A stretch of DNA of 64,000 bases from contig DAOTVP010000010.1 of the NCBI GenBank assembly GCA_034436155.1, positions 186,001 through 250,000 on the forward strand, given 5' to 3'. Numbering within the stretch: position 1 is the first letter of the stretch; each line of letters begins with the position of its first letter. The notes beneath the pieces are model-generated. The model worked only from the letters and a program-made list of their open reading frames with translations. It searched no databases and was not told the DNA's origin. The position numbers and the translations under genes are program-made. Source of the stretch: GCA-2794515 sp034436155. GTDB lineage: Bacteria > Chloroflexota > Anaerolineae > Aggregatilineales > Phototrophicaceae. Below are positions 53,880 through 62,444 of the stretch, in pieces.

Positions 53880-54299
53880 ATGACCGACTTATTCAAAAAA
53901 ATGGAATTATACACCGATGAAACCGATTATGTCCTGCTCAAATTTCCGCCAACAGGTATCACCGTTGCGGCGGGGATTTTGGCACAAATCGGCGATCCTT
54001 TCGGCACAATCATTGTGGATAAAGATGAGGTAACGCTCGTCATACCCGTAGATGTGCTGAGTGATTTTGCCAAGCGTTTACGCGATGTCGAAAAAAGCCC
54101 TGATGTGTATCGACTCATCACGCTCGATATTGTCCTCGATTTTTCGGTGGTCGGCTTTATAGCAGGGATTAGTCGCGTGTTAGCCGATGCCAATATCAGC
54201 ATTTTGCCCCTTGCCGCCTTTAGCCGTGATCATCTGCTGGTCAAAAAAGCGGATTTCGATAAAGCATGGGGTATATTATTGGGTCTGAAAGCGAGCTAA
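53880..54299 (+). CDS. ACT-domain protein
   Basis: A 139-residue protein with two ACT-like halves. The second is the clearer: LDFSVVGFIAGISRVLADANISILPLAAFSRDHLLVKKADFDKA. It resembles the ACT_7/CASTOR-like family of small amino-acid sensors. It probably binds an amino acid, perhaps serine or threonine given its neighbour. It lies 8 bases after the SerK-like gene and 14 bases before the next gene. Confidence 0.85.
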   Translation: MTDLFKKMELYTDETDYVLLKFPPTGITVAAGILAQIGDPFGTIIVDKDEVTLVIPVDVLSDFAKRLRDVEKSPDVYRLITLDIVLDFSVVGFIAGISRVLADANISILPLAAFSRDHLLVKKADFDKAWGILLGLKAS

Positions 54300-54313
54300 A
54301 AAGGGATTATCGT

Positions 54314-54673
54314 ATGAATATCGAATTTGTAGACCCCAGCCAAGTGCCTCAGCCGAAGCATAAAATTCGTATTATCAGCTTACAAGCCATTCCGTATCCA
54401 GATCGACGGCGTGTTTGGGTCGAGGTAAAAGTTACGCCATTTCAAGAACGTCCCAATTTGTTGCTCGTCTTGAAAAATATGGATGGATTGATCATCAACG
54501 AATTGAGCGTTATCGAGACGATGCACGCCAATATGGAATTTACGATTCACATCCGCACACCCCATGACCCTGCGGGCGATTATGAATTGGCGGTAGAGCT
54601 ATTTTACGAAACGCGCAATCCAGCCCAAGACCATCAGAGTATCACGTTTAACATTCCTGTCGAAGGTGAATAA
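54314..54673 (+). CDS. Unknown beta-rich small protein
   Basis: A 119-residue protein without membrane helices or cysteines. Alternating hydrophobic strands and GDYELAVELFYE suggest an immunoglobulin-like or beta-sandwich domain. The start is ATG 54314 with AAGGGA seven bases ahead; the upstream in-frame ATG at 54266 overlaps the ACT gene. It shares TAATG with the JAMM gene. No function is known to me. Confidence 0.7.
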   Translation: MNIEFVDPSQVPQPKHKIRIISLQAIPYPDRRRVWVEVKVTPFQERPNLLLVLKNMDGLIINELSVIETMHANMEFTIHIRTPHDPAGDYELAVELFYETRNPAQDHQSITFNIPVEGE

Positions 54674-55209
54674 TGCGACTCATCATCTCGCATAGGCTTC
54701 AATCTGAACTCATTCATCATGCAAAAGCGGGGTATCCACACGAGGTCTGTGGATTATTAGCGGGGCATAGTAAACAGATTTTGCGGGTTATCCCCACCGA
54801 AAATCGCGCATCCGATACACAACACGGATTTCTGATTTCGCCACATGATTTGAACATTCATCTGCCCCAAATTCGCGCACAGGGACTATCGCTGATTGGA
54901 TTCTATCATTCGCATCCCGATACTCCCCCTATTCCATCACCGACTGATGTGCGTGAATTAGATAATGGGTTACAATTACCACATGTTGTGGTGAGCATTT
55001 CGCATCATCAGGCGCATATCAAAGCATGGATGATACAACATGGGCAGGTAGACCCCATAGAGTGGGTTGTGGGTGATATGCCCACCGAACCCCAACCCGT
55101 CACTACATCGGCGCAACATATCGCGTTTGTGTTGAGTGTGGGACTATCTCTCTTGTTATTGTTGATTATCGCCTTGACGTTATTGCCACCTGCACCCGAA
55201 TTGCCATAG
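54673..55209 (+). CDS. JAMM/MPN+ metalloprotease with C-terminal membrane anchor
   Basis: A 178-residue protein with a complete JAMM zinc site: Glu24 in HEVCGLL, His79 and His81 in YHSHP, and Ser89 and Asp92 in SPTD. These proteases cut isopeptide bonds or protein tails, for example from ubiquitin-like or sulfur-carrier proteins. A membrane helix (FVLSVGLSLLLLLIIALTL) ends the protein, an unusual tail that fixes the catalytic domain to the cytoplasmic face. No ThiS/MoaD-like or E1-like gene is next to it. It follows a small beta-rich protein and precedes the prepilin peptidase. Confidence 0.9.
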   Translation: MRLIISHRLQSELIHHAKAGYPHEVCGLLAGHSKQILRVIPTENRASDTQHGFLISPHDLNIHLPQIRAQGLSLIGFYHSHPDTPPIPSPTDVRELDNGLQLPHVVVSISHHQAHIKAWMIQHGQVDPIEWVVGDMPTEPQPVTTSAQHIAFVLSVGLSLLLLLIIALTLLPPAPELP

Positions 55210-55217
55210 GAGATTTT

Positions 55218-56141
55218 ATGATATTAGAGACGATACTCGCCATCCTCATCGGATGGGTGGCAGGTATAATTGTGAATATTTTGGCGGATGATTTACCGTT
55301 GCGTCGTGCGGTTCGTACCCCCCGTTATGTCCCCGATTCTAAAAAACGTGCCGTACATGTCCCTATCCTGAACGAAGCGGGCGAAGATATAACGGCTGAA
55401 TTTGTGTATCAAGATGATGAAAAACGTCCACTCATCGCATGGTCGGGAATATTCGCATTTGTATTCAACAAACGGGTATCCCCTTCAGGTGGTGTTAAAT
55501 TGGGCTGGCGTTATCCAATTACCGAATGCTTCACCATGTTTTTGATGTGGGTGGCGATGTATGCCATTTACCTGATGAATACCGACCCCAAAATCCGCGA
55601 TGTAGATGTTGTACAAGGCGCATTTTGGCTGATATACATGCTGATTTTTGCCGTTATTGTGGTGATTGATATTGAGCATAAATTGATTTTATTCGTGGTG
55701 ATTATCCCGTCATCGCTCATCGCCATCGCCGATAGCATCCTCACAGGTTTCCCACCCAACCTTGTAGATGCGTTAGCGGGCGGGGCATTAGGATTTTTTG
55801 TATTTTTCATCTTGTATAACGGTGGCTTTTTATTCACCTACATCATGGGAACACTACGAGGCGAAAAAATCGATGAGGTGGCATTTGGTTATGGCGATGT
55901 CATGTTGTCTATGCTCAGTGGGTTTATTTTAGGTTGGCAATCACTGATTTTTGCCATGTTCTTGACCGTATTTTTAGGTGCGTTTGGCGCGGTGATATTT
56001 TTGTTCGTCAAAGCCCTGTCACGCAATAAATATAGTGCCTTCACCGCAATTCCTTACGGACCCTACATCGTGGCAGGGACGATTATTTTACTATTTTTCC
56101 GCATCCAACTCGCACCGTTGTTGGGAAGGTCTTTGTTATAA
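55218..56141 (+). CDS. Prepilin peptidase (type IV leader peptidase, A24)
   Basis: A 307-residue membrane protease with about seven helices that cleaves type IV pilin-like leader peptides. The catalytic aspartates are Asp151 in VVIDIEHKLI and Asp227 in GYGDVML. The N-terminal half lacks the usual zinc cysteines and carries an insert (about residues 55-90), so the methylation domain is modified. No pilin or pilus assembly gene is in the window. It lies eight bases after the JAMM gene and three before the glycosyltransferase. Confidence 0.9.
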   Translation: MILETILAILIGWVAGIIVNILADDLPLRRAVRTPRYVPDSKKRAVHVPILNEAGEDITAEFVYQDDEKRPLIAWSGIFAFVFNKRVSPSGGVKLGWRYPITECFTMFLMWVAMYAIYLMNTDPKIRDVDVVQGAFWLIYMLIFAVIVVIDIEHKLILFVVIIPSSLIAIADSILTGFPPNLVDALAGGALGFFVFFILYNGGFLFTYIMGTLRGEKIDEVAFGYGDVMLSMLSGFILGWQSLIFAMFLTVFLGAFGAVIFLFVKALSRNKYSAFTAIPYGPYIVAGTIILLFFRIQLAPLLGRSLL

Positions 56142-56144
56142 ATT

Positions 56145-58613
56145 ATGTTACGCCTTATTCACCTCCTCATACTTGCCCTGATGTTGCTCATGGCGTTTTG
56201 GTTACGAGTGTATGAACTAAGTGAATCGCCACCGGGCATCAGCAATGATGAAGCGATTTATTTGATAGATACATTTAACGTTGCGCGGGGTGGTTCATTT
56301 ACATGGTTTGAACATGGCAGACCCGAACCCGGATTTCAGCTTATCCTCAGCACGACAACCCGTTTTTTTGGTGGCAACCCATTCGCCGTCCGATTGACAC
56401 CGATATTTTTGAGCCTATTGACGATTGCCACCGTTTATTGGGCAACAATACAGGTGGTATCTGACCGCCCACTCATCCATCGGCAATTTGCGGGACTGAT
56501 TGCCAGTGGTGCGTTGATGACCTCGCTCGGATTCATCACTTTATCGCGTGCCATAGAACGGGGCGTGCCACAAATTTTATTCATGGCGTTATTCATCGGC
56601 GCATTGGCTTTATTTGGACGCAAAAAACGCCCGCGTGATGCGATTTTCGCGGGCGTTGCGCTATCAGGCACGATTTATTTTTATACGGCAGGTTTGGCGC
56701 TTCCCGCCGTGTTAGCCCCTGTCGGATTGTGGTTCATCTTGTTTCAGCCCCGAAAATGGCGTGCTTGGTTGCCTCGTTTTGTGTTGATGGGGATAACCGT
56801 TGCCATTTTGACCGCCCCATGGAGCATTACCTTACTGACCAATTCAAGTCTGATTTTAGACCGCGCTGGCGAAGTACGTGGTACTGGTCTGACAATTGAC
56901 CGCGCTATATCACTCACATGGGGGCATTTGCTCATCGAAGGCGATCCCAATCCACAATACAATACCGCTTCTCAACCGATGATCTTATCTTTATTTCAAC
57001 CCTTTTTCATCTTAGGGTTAGTGGGGTTGTTGGCGCGGGTTAAAAATCCGACCAGCGTTGCTATCATCACATTTTTGGCGCTCGGCGCATTGCCTCCTCT
57101 GCTCACGAATGAGCCGATACACGGCATTCGCGCCATTGGTATGTTTGGTGCGTTTCCGTTCATCGTTGGTTTAGGGGCAGTCGTTGCGTTATGGTTGATT
57201 GAGCGAATATTATCACCTCAATATTTGCCTATATGGTCGATTTTGGCGATTGGTTACTTGAGCATTGCCACATCACACGCCAACCAAATTTATGCAAAAT
57301 ATTGGACGAGTCCGCCCCTCACACGGGTTTATGTGGATGCGCTCACAGTGGGTGAATGGTATTTTCGGCAAGATAGGCGCGATGTCGCCCGTTGGCTGAT
57401 GCGTCAAAATCAACCTGTCCTCATGCCAATGGATGAGCTGAATTTGCCAACTATTCGGGCATGGACAATCCACCGTATCCCACATTTGCAGACGGCAAAT
57501 GATGATTTTGAATTGCCCAATAACACCCGTCTATTCGTCCCTTGGCAAATCGAGACGGATGATTTACGCCGTGATACGCGCTTATATGCCCTCGTCAATG
57601 ATGATACCATCACATTATTGCCACCACTATCATCAATAATCCACGCGCAGTTATTGGATATTGCCCAAACAGGCGATGAACTCATACGCGGGCGCAGAAA
57701 TTATCTCAATTTTATGGGATATAACATCGTGTTGCCCGATAATTTCACGTTGATGTTTGATGATAACACGCATACATCAGATACCCCTCTAGCCGATTTT
57801 GCCGATGGAGCGGTCAATATCACCGAGTGGCGAGGTGCAGATACAATACAAGGTGTCGCTGGTGAAAAGTTGACCTATTTTGTGCGATGGAATGGCGACA
57901 AACTCGACCAACGCTATTTCACGGTGTTGCAACTGCATACCCAAGAAGCAGATAACAAAGCATCCGCCGCCGATATCAGCCTCGCGTATGTGTATCCCAA
58001 TATGATTTGGGATGAAGCCTTATTCCCCTTCATCGAATATCGGCTTGTTCTCAGTGAAAACTTGCCTTTCGGTGCATATCGCTTGGTGGCGGGGATGTAT
58101 GATGCAAAAACGCGCACCAACGTTAACGCGACCAGCGTATGGGGGCATCCGATGAGTACATTGGCGACTATTGGTTGGGTCAAAGTGGCGCATCCCCCCA
58201 TGACTATTCCCGAAAATAGTATGCCCATCAACGCAATTTTAGATGACAAAATCGCACTCCGTGGCGCGATAATGAACACACAAGATGATAATCAATTGGC
58301 GATTAACTTGTATTGGGAGGCAATTACCCACCGCCCCAATATCGATGCAACTTTATTCATCCAAGTGTTTTCTGGCGATACGCGCATTGGTCAGGTGGAT
58401 ACACGCCCGATGAACGGGCAATATCCAACGATGATATGGGATGCGGGCGAAATTGTGATGACCGAACACACTATATCGCTCGATTCGCCCATTGATGAAA
58501 ATACGTATTTACTGATTGGGATGTATACATTCCCTAGTTTGGAACGGTTGCCCGTGACCGTAGATAACATACCCCACCCCGATAATGTGATTCGGTGGGA
58601 TATGGGGGGCTAA
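56145..58613 (+). CDS. GT39/ArnT-like membrane glycosyltransferase with beta-rich C-terminus
   Basis: An 822-residue protein. The first 400 or so residues have about ten or eleven helices. An early acidic motif, GISNDEAIYLIDTF, matches the DE motif of PMT/ArnT-type (GT39/GT83) transferases that use polyprenyl-phosphate sugars. After residue 420 it is mostly a large extracytoplasmic beta-rich part. The acceptor is unknown. It ends four bases into the convergent mnmA gene. Confidence 0.88.
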   Translation: MLRLIHLLILALMLLMAFWLRVYELSESPPGISNDEAIYLIDTFNVARGGSFTWFEHGRPEPGFQLILSTTTRFFGGNPFAVRLTPIFLSLLTIATVYWATIQVVSDRPLIHRQFAGLIASGALMTSLGFITLSRAIERGVPQILFMALFIGALALFGRKKRPRDAIFAGVALSGTIYFYTAGLALPAVLAPVGLWFILFQPRKWRAWLPRFVLMGITVAILTAPWSITLLTNSSLILDRAGEVRGTGLTIDRAISLTWGHLLIEGDPNPQYNTASQPMILSLFQPFFILGLVGLLARVKNPTSVAIITFLALGALPPLLTNEPIHGIRAIGMFGAFPFIVGLGAVVALWLIERILSPQYLPIWSILAIGYLSIATSHANQIYAKYWTSPPLTRVYVDALTVGEWYFRQDRRDVARWLMRQNQPVLMPMDELNLPTIRAWTIHRIPHLQTANDDFELPNNTRLFVPWQIETDDLRRDTRLYALVNDDTITLLPPLSSIIHAQLLDIAQTGDELIRGRRNYLNFMGYNIVLPDNFTLMFDDNTHTSDTPLADFADGAVNITEWRGADTIQGVAGEKLTYFVRWNGDKLDQRYFTVLQLHTQEADNKASAADISLAYVYPNMIWDEALFPFIEYRLVLSENLPFGAYRLVAGMYDAKTRTNVNATSVWGHPMSTLATIGWVKVAHPPMTIPENSMPINAILDDKIALRGAIMNTQDDNQLAINLYWEAITHRPNIDATLFIQVFSGDTRIGQVDTRPMNGQYPTMIWDAGEIVMTEHTISLDSPIDENTYLLIGMYTFPSLERLPVTVDNIPHPDNVIRWDMGG

Positions 58614-59704
58614 TTGTCATCTCGAATGATGATGCCACCGCCCAAGCACACATCCCCCTCATACATCACCGCGCCCTGACCGGGCGTGATGTCGCGCAGA
58701 GGGGTATCAAATTGGATATGTACCCGATTATCCGCCAGAGGGGTCACTAACCCCTCTATTAATTTTGCCTTGTAGCGAATTTTGACACCCGCCCTAAATG
58801 GTGCTGTTGGTGGATTTTTCAGCGTCCAATTGACGCGATGTGCGATAAGGCTACTGCTACCTAAATCATCCGCAACACCGACCACCAACGCATTGCGATA
58901 CGGATTGGTGGCGATGACATAGAGCGGTTCAGAATAGGCGATGCCTAATCCCTTGCGCTGTCCGATGGTGTAATTGGCTAACCCATTATGTTCGCCGATA
59001 ATTTCGCCTGTTTTGAGGACGATGGGACCGGGTTGCATCATCTCTGGAGCGTGGTCGGTCAAAAAGCGCCGATAATCACCATCGCCCAAAAAGCATAAAT
59101 CTTGGCTGTCTTTTTTCTTGGCGCTAATCAATCCAAATTTCTCGGCGATTTGGCGGACTTCGGACTTGGGGTATTCGCCTATCGGAAAAAGCGTATGCGC
59201 CATGTGTTCTTGCGATAGCACATGCAACACATAACTTTGGTCTTTGGCTTCATCCACGCCCATGCGTAAGCGATAATCGCCATTAGCGGTTGTATCGATA
59301 CGAGCATAATGACCAGTCGCCAAATAATCGGCATCTAATGCCAACGCATTCTCATACAAATAGCGAAAACGGATATACCGATTACATTCGATACACGGAT
59401 TGGGTGTCACACCCTGACGATGTTGGTCAATAAAAAACTCGACAATCGTGTTACGGAACACCTCTTTGGTATCCAACACATAAAATGGGATGCCCAATTT
59501 ATCGGCAATGCGACGCGCATCGCTCATTTGCTCTGGTGTGCAACACCGATTATGCGCTCCACCTGTGACAGTCTCTTCTGACCACAGGCGCATCATCATG
59601 CCGACCACATCATACCCTTGTTCTTTGAGTAACGCGGCGGCAACGGAGCTATCTACCCCGCCACTCATCGCCACCACCACGCGCACATCTGCATTATTTC
59701 GCAT
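58610..59704 (-). CDS. mnmA: tRNA-specific 2-thiouridylase MnmA
   Basis: Adds sulfur to uridine 34 of tRNA with ATP. The 364-residue protein has the PP-loop AMSGGVDSSVAA at the start, the first catalytic Cys in NPCIECNRYIRF, and the second in SQDLCFLG. TIGQRKGLG and the C-terminal barrel are also present. The sulfur donor chain is expected to start with the cysteine desulfurase encoded upstream, whose stop overlaps this gene by 11 bases. Confidence 0.97.
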   Translation of the reverse strand: MRNNADVRVVVAMSGGVDSSVAAALLKEQGYDVVGMMMRLWSEETVTGGAHNRCCTPEQMSDARRIADKLGIPFYVLDTKEVFRNTIVEFFIDQHRQGVTPNPCIECNRYIRFRYLYENALALDADYLATGHYARIDTTANGDYRLRMGVDEAKDQSYVLHVLSQEHMAHTLFPIGEYPKSEVRQIAEKFGLISAKKKDSQDLCFLGDGDYRRFLTDHAPEMMQPGPIVLKTGEIIGEHNGLANYTIGQRKGLGIAYSEPLYVIATNPYRNALVVGVADDLGSSSLIAHRVNWTLKNPPTAPFRAGVKIRYKAKLIEGLVTPLADNRVHIQFDTPLRDITPGQGAVMYEGDVCLGGGIIIRDDN

Positions 59705-60884
59705 GTATTTCGTTCATCCGCTTTAATTTACGCAATTTTTCGACCACCTCAACGAGAGTATCCACCGCATAAGCAATATCTTCTTCGGTGGTATATCGCC
59801 CAACCGTGAGGCGCAAGCTACCACCCGCTTCTGCCCGCGAGAAACCCATCGCTAATAATACACTAGACGGTTCTGGATTGCCCGTCTTACATGCTGATGC
59901 GCCACTGGCAGAAATCCCTTTCATATCGAGGTGCATGAGGAGCTGATTGGTCTCGATATCGGCGAACACAAAACTGGCATGAGATGGCAACCGTTCTTGT
60001 GGGTGTCCTGTGAGGCGTGTATCGGGGATGCGGGTCAAAATTTCATCCACCAACATATCGCGCAATTTGCGATAATGCCCCAAATGATGTGCCTGTTCTT
60101 CGTATGCCAGCACCAACGCTTCTGCCATGCCAACAATGCCTGCAGTGTTGAGCGTCCCCGGACGATGCCCTTCTTCGTGGCTACCGCCTGTGTTGCTAGG
60201 GACAATTTGCACTCCCTCGCGGATATATAACGCCCCTACTCCTTTGGGTCCATAAAATTTATGTGCCGATATACTCATCATATCCACGCCGAGCATCTCG
60301 ACATCCAGCGACAATTGCCCCGCCGCTTGTACAGCATCGGTATGCAACAAAACACCCCGTTCTTTGGCTTGTTCAGCCAGTTTGGGCAGTGGTGCAATTG
60401 TGCCGACTTCGTTATTAGAATAAATCACGCTGGCAACGATGGTTTTATCGGTACAGGCATTGGCAAATTCTTCGACATCTACCATCGCGTACTCATCTAC
60501 TGGCAAAATGGTGGCAGAAAACCCTAAAAAGTCAGCGAGTTGGCTCACAGTACGCCCTACGGCGCTATGTTCAACCGGTGTCGTGATGAGGTGATTTTTG
60601 CCCGTCCCCATTTTTTGAGCCTGCCACGCAACGCCACGAATGGCGAGGTTATCACTTTCTGTACCGCCACTGGTGAAGACAATTTCTGACGGTTTACAAT
60701 TAAAAATGCGAGCCATTTTTTGACGGGCTATCTCGACTGCATCTTCGGCTTTACGACCATGACGATGGGTTGAGGATGTGTTACCATACACATCGGTCAA
60801 ATAGGGCATCATAGCATCTAAAACACGCCGATCGAGTGGCGTGGTAGCGGAATAATCTAAATAAACATCGCGGGTAATTTTCAT
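59694..60884 (-). CDS. iscS: Cysteine desulfurase (IscS/NifS family)
   Basis: Removes sulfur from cysteine using pyridoxal phosphate. The 396-residue protein has the PLP-binding lysine in SISAHKFYGPKGVG and the aspartate in HTDAVQAAG, with TSGGTESDN and TPVEHSAV before them. The active cysteine is in GASACKTGNPEPS. ATG 60884 is chosen because GAGAG precedes it; a longer frame from 60908 would lack a ribosome site. No IscU or other iron-sulfur assembly gene is adjacent, so its main partner here is MnmA. A promoter and a Fur-like palindrome lie upstream. Confidence 0.95.
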   Translation of the reverse strand: MKITRDVYLDYSATTPLDRRVLDAMMPYLTDVYGNTSSTHRHGRKAEDAVEIARQKMARIFNCKPSEIVFTSGGTESDNLAIRGVAWQAQKMGTGKNHLITTPVEHSAVGRTVSQLADFLGFSATILPVDEYAMVDVEEFANACTDKTIVASVIYSNNEVGTIAPLPKLAEQAKERGVLLHTDAVQAAGQLSLDVEMLGVDMMSISAHKFYGPKGVGALYIREGVQIVPSNTGGSHEEGHRPGTLNTAGIVGMAEALVLAYEEQAHHLGHYRKLRDMLVDEILTRIPDTRLTGHPQERLPSHASFVFADIETNQLLMHLDMKGISASGASACKTGNPEPSSVLLAMGFSRAEAGGSLRLTVGRYTTEEDIAYAVDTLVEVVEKLRKLKRMNEIHAK

Positions 60885-60920
60885 TAGATAAAACTCTCTT
60901 CTCCACAATTGTACAACCTT

Positions 60921-60949
60921 ATTTTAAGCCATGATATTACCCTCTGCAA
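60921..60949 (-). promoter_or_regulatory. iscS: Promoter of iscS-mnmA
   Basis: On the minus strand TTGCAG (60949-60944), a 17-base spacer and TAAAAT (60926-60921). Transcription would start near 60914, about 30 bases before the gene. Confidence 0.68.
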
Positions 60950-60963
60950 CGGCGTGTGGTCTA

Positions 60964-60978
60964 TGATGATTATCATCA
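60964..60978. promoter_or_regulatory. Fur-like 7-1-7 inverted repeat between iscS and eno
   Basis: TGATGAT-T-ATCATCA is a perfect 7-1-7 palindrome. It differs from the Bacillus Fur/PerR-type TGATAAT-N-ATTATCA only at the fifth base of each half. It sits 15 bases upstream of the iscS -35 and before weak -10 candidates for eno (TAAAAT 60997-61002, TGTTAT 61005-61010, TATAGT 61039-61044). Confidence 0.5.
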
Positions 60979-61102
60979 AATTGGGGTGATAGTCGTTAAA
61001 ATCGTGTTATGACAGTGGTTTTTTTAGGTCGAAAAGGGTATAGTTTCTGATTAGCCCTAGATCAACGGGCATATTGTGTCAAATCATGAAGGAGACAAAT
61101 TC

Positions 61103-62389
61103 ATGTCTATTATCGAAAGTATTCACGCTCGTGAAGTGCTCGATTCGCGTGGGAATCCCACCATTGAAGTGGAAGTTTATTTAGAAGATGGCGCGTTTGG
61201 TCGTGCGATTGTGCCAAGTGGCGCGTCCACAGGTGAACACGAAGCCCTCGAATTGCGTGATGGCGATTCAAAACGCTTTTTGGGCAAAGGCGTTTTGAAG
61301 GCGGTTGATTCGGTCAACAATATCCTCGCAGAAACCCTTGTCGGCGAATATGCTTATAATCAAAAAGCCATTGACGATAAGATGATCGCTCTCGATGGCA
61401 CACCTACTAAAGGTAAACTTGGCGCGAATGCTATTTTGGGTGTCTCGATGGCTGTTGCTCATGCTGCCGCCGATAGCGTTGGCTTGCCCCTCTATGCGTA
61501 TTTGGGCGGTGTTCATGCCCATGTGTTGCCTGTGCCGATGATGAATATCATGAATGGTGGCAAACACGCCATTGGTAGCACCGACTTCCAAGAATTTATG
61601 GTGATGCCTGTTGGCGCATCTAGCTTTAGCGAAGGGTTGCAATGGGGTGTAGAAATTTACCATACCCTCAAAAAAGTATTACATAAAGGTGGTCATTCCA
61701 CTAATGTTGGTGATGAAGGTGGCTTCGCGCCTAGTTTAGGCTCGAATCAGGCGGCGTTAGATGTCATCATGGAAGCGATTGTTCAAGCGGGTTATAAACC
61801 GGGCGAGCAAATCTTCATCGCATTAGACCCAGCCACATCTGAGATCTATAAAGACGGCAAATATCACCTCGAAATTGAAGGTAAAGTCCTCAGTGGGGAA
61901 GAAATGGTCGCTTTCTGGGCAGATTGGGCGAGTCGCTATCCGATTATTTCGCTCGAAGACGGTCTGGCAGAAAATGATTGGGCAAATTGGTCATTGTTGG
62001 TCAAAACCATCGGAGACCGTGTACAAATTGTCGGCGATGACTTGCTCGTCACCAATGTGACCCGTGTGGAACGCGCCATCAAAGAACGCGCCGCTAATTC
62101 GTTGTTATTCAAGGTGAATCAAATCGGCTCGCTCACAGAAGCACTTGCCGCGGCGCAACTCTCGCAACGTCATGGTTGGACAGTCGTCACCAGCCATCGT
62201 AGTGGCGAAACCGAAGATACCACGATTGCCGATTTAGCGGTTGCGATGAATTCTGGTCAAATCAAAACGGGTGCGCCCGCACGGACAGACCGCATCGCCA
62301 AATACAACCAATTGCTTCGCATCGAAGAAGAATTGGGAAGTGCGGCGGTTTATGCTGGATTCAAAGCATTCACTAACCTAAAACGCTAA
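61103..62389 (+). CDS. eno: Enolase
   Basis: Converts 2-phosphoglycerate to phosphoenolpyruvate with magnesium. The 428-residue protein has IHAREVLDSRGNPTIEV, SGASTGEHEALELRDGD and NIMNGGKHA. It also has GDEGGFAPS, the metal residues in IALDPATSE and ISLEDGLAE, and VTSHRSGETEDT. ATG 61103 with AAGGAG eight bases ahead is the start; ATG 61076 would add nine residues and precede its own ribosome site. pyk follows 55 bases downstream, so the two form a lower-glycolysis unit. Confidence 0.98.
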   Translation: MSIIESIHAREVLDSRGNPTIEVEVYLEDGAFGRAIVPSGASTGEHEALELRDGDSKRFLGKGVLKAVDSVNNILAETLVGEYAYNQKAIDDKMIALDGTPTKGKLGANAILGVSMAVAHAAADSVGLPLYAYLGGVHAHVLPVPMMNIMNGGKHAIGSTDFQEFMVMPVGASSFSEGLQWGVEIYHTLKKVLHKGGHSTNVGDEGGFAPSLGSNQAALDVIMEAIVQAGYKPGEQIFIALDPATSEIYKDGKYHLEIEGKVLSGEEMVAFWADWASRYPIISLEDGLAENDWANWSLLVKTIGDRVQIVGDDLLVTNVTRVERAIKERAANSLLFKVNQIGSLTEALAAAQLSQRHGWTVVTSHRSGETEDTTIADLAVAMNSGQIKTGAPARTDRIAKYNQLLRIEEELGSAAVYAGFKAFTNLKR

Positions 62390-62444
62390 TTTGCGCTATT
62401 ATAGATATCCATGTGCGTTGTGAATCGAATTTGGAGGAAGTGTT

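Noticed and set aside
60909..61075. Spacer checked for a tRNA or small RNA gene
   Set aside because: No cloverleaf, no CCA-type end and no terminator were seen; only promoter elements and the Fur-like palindrome.
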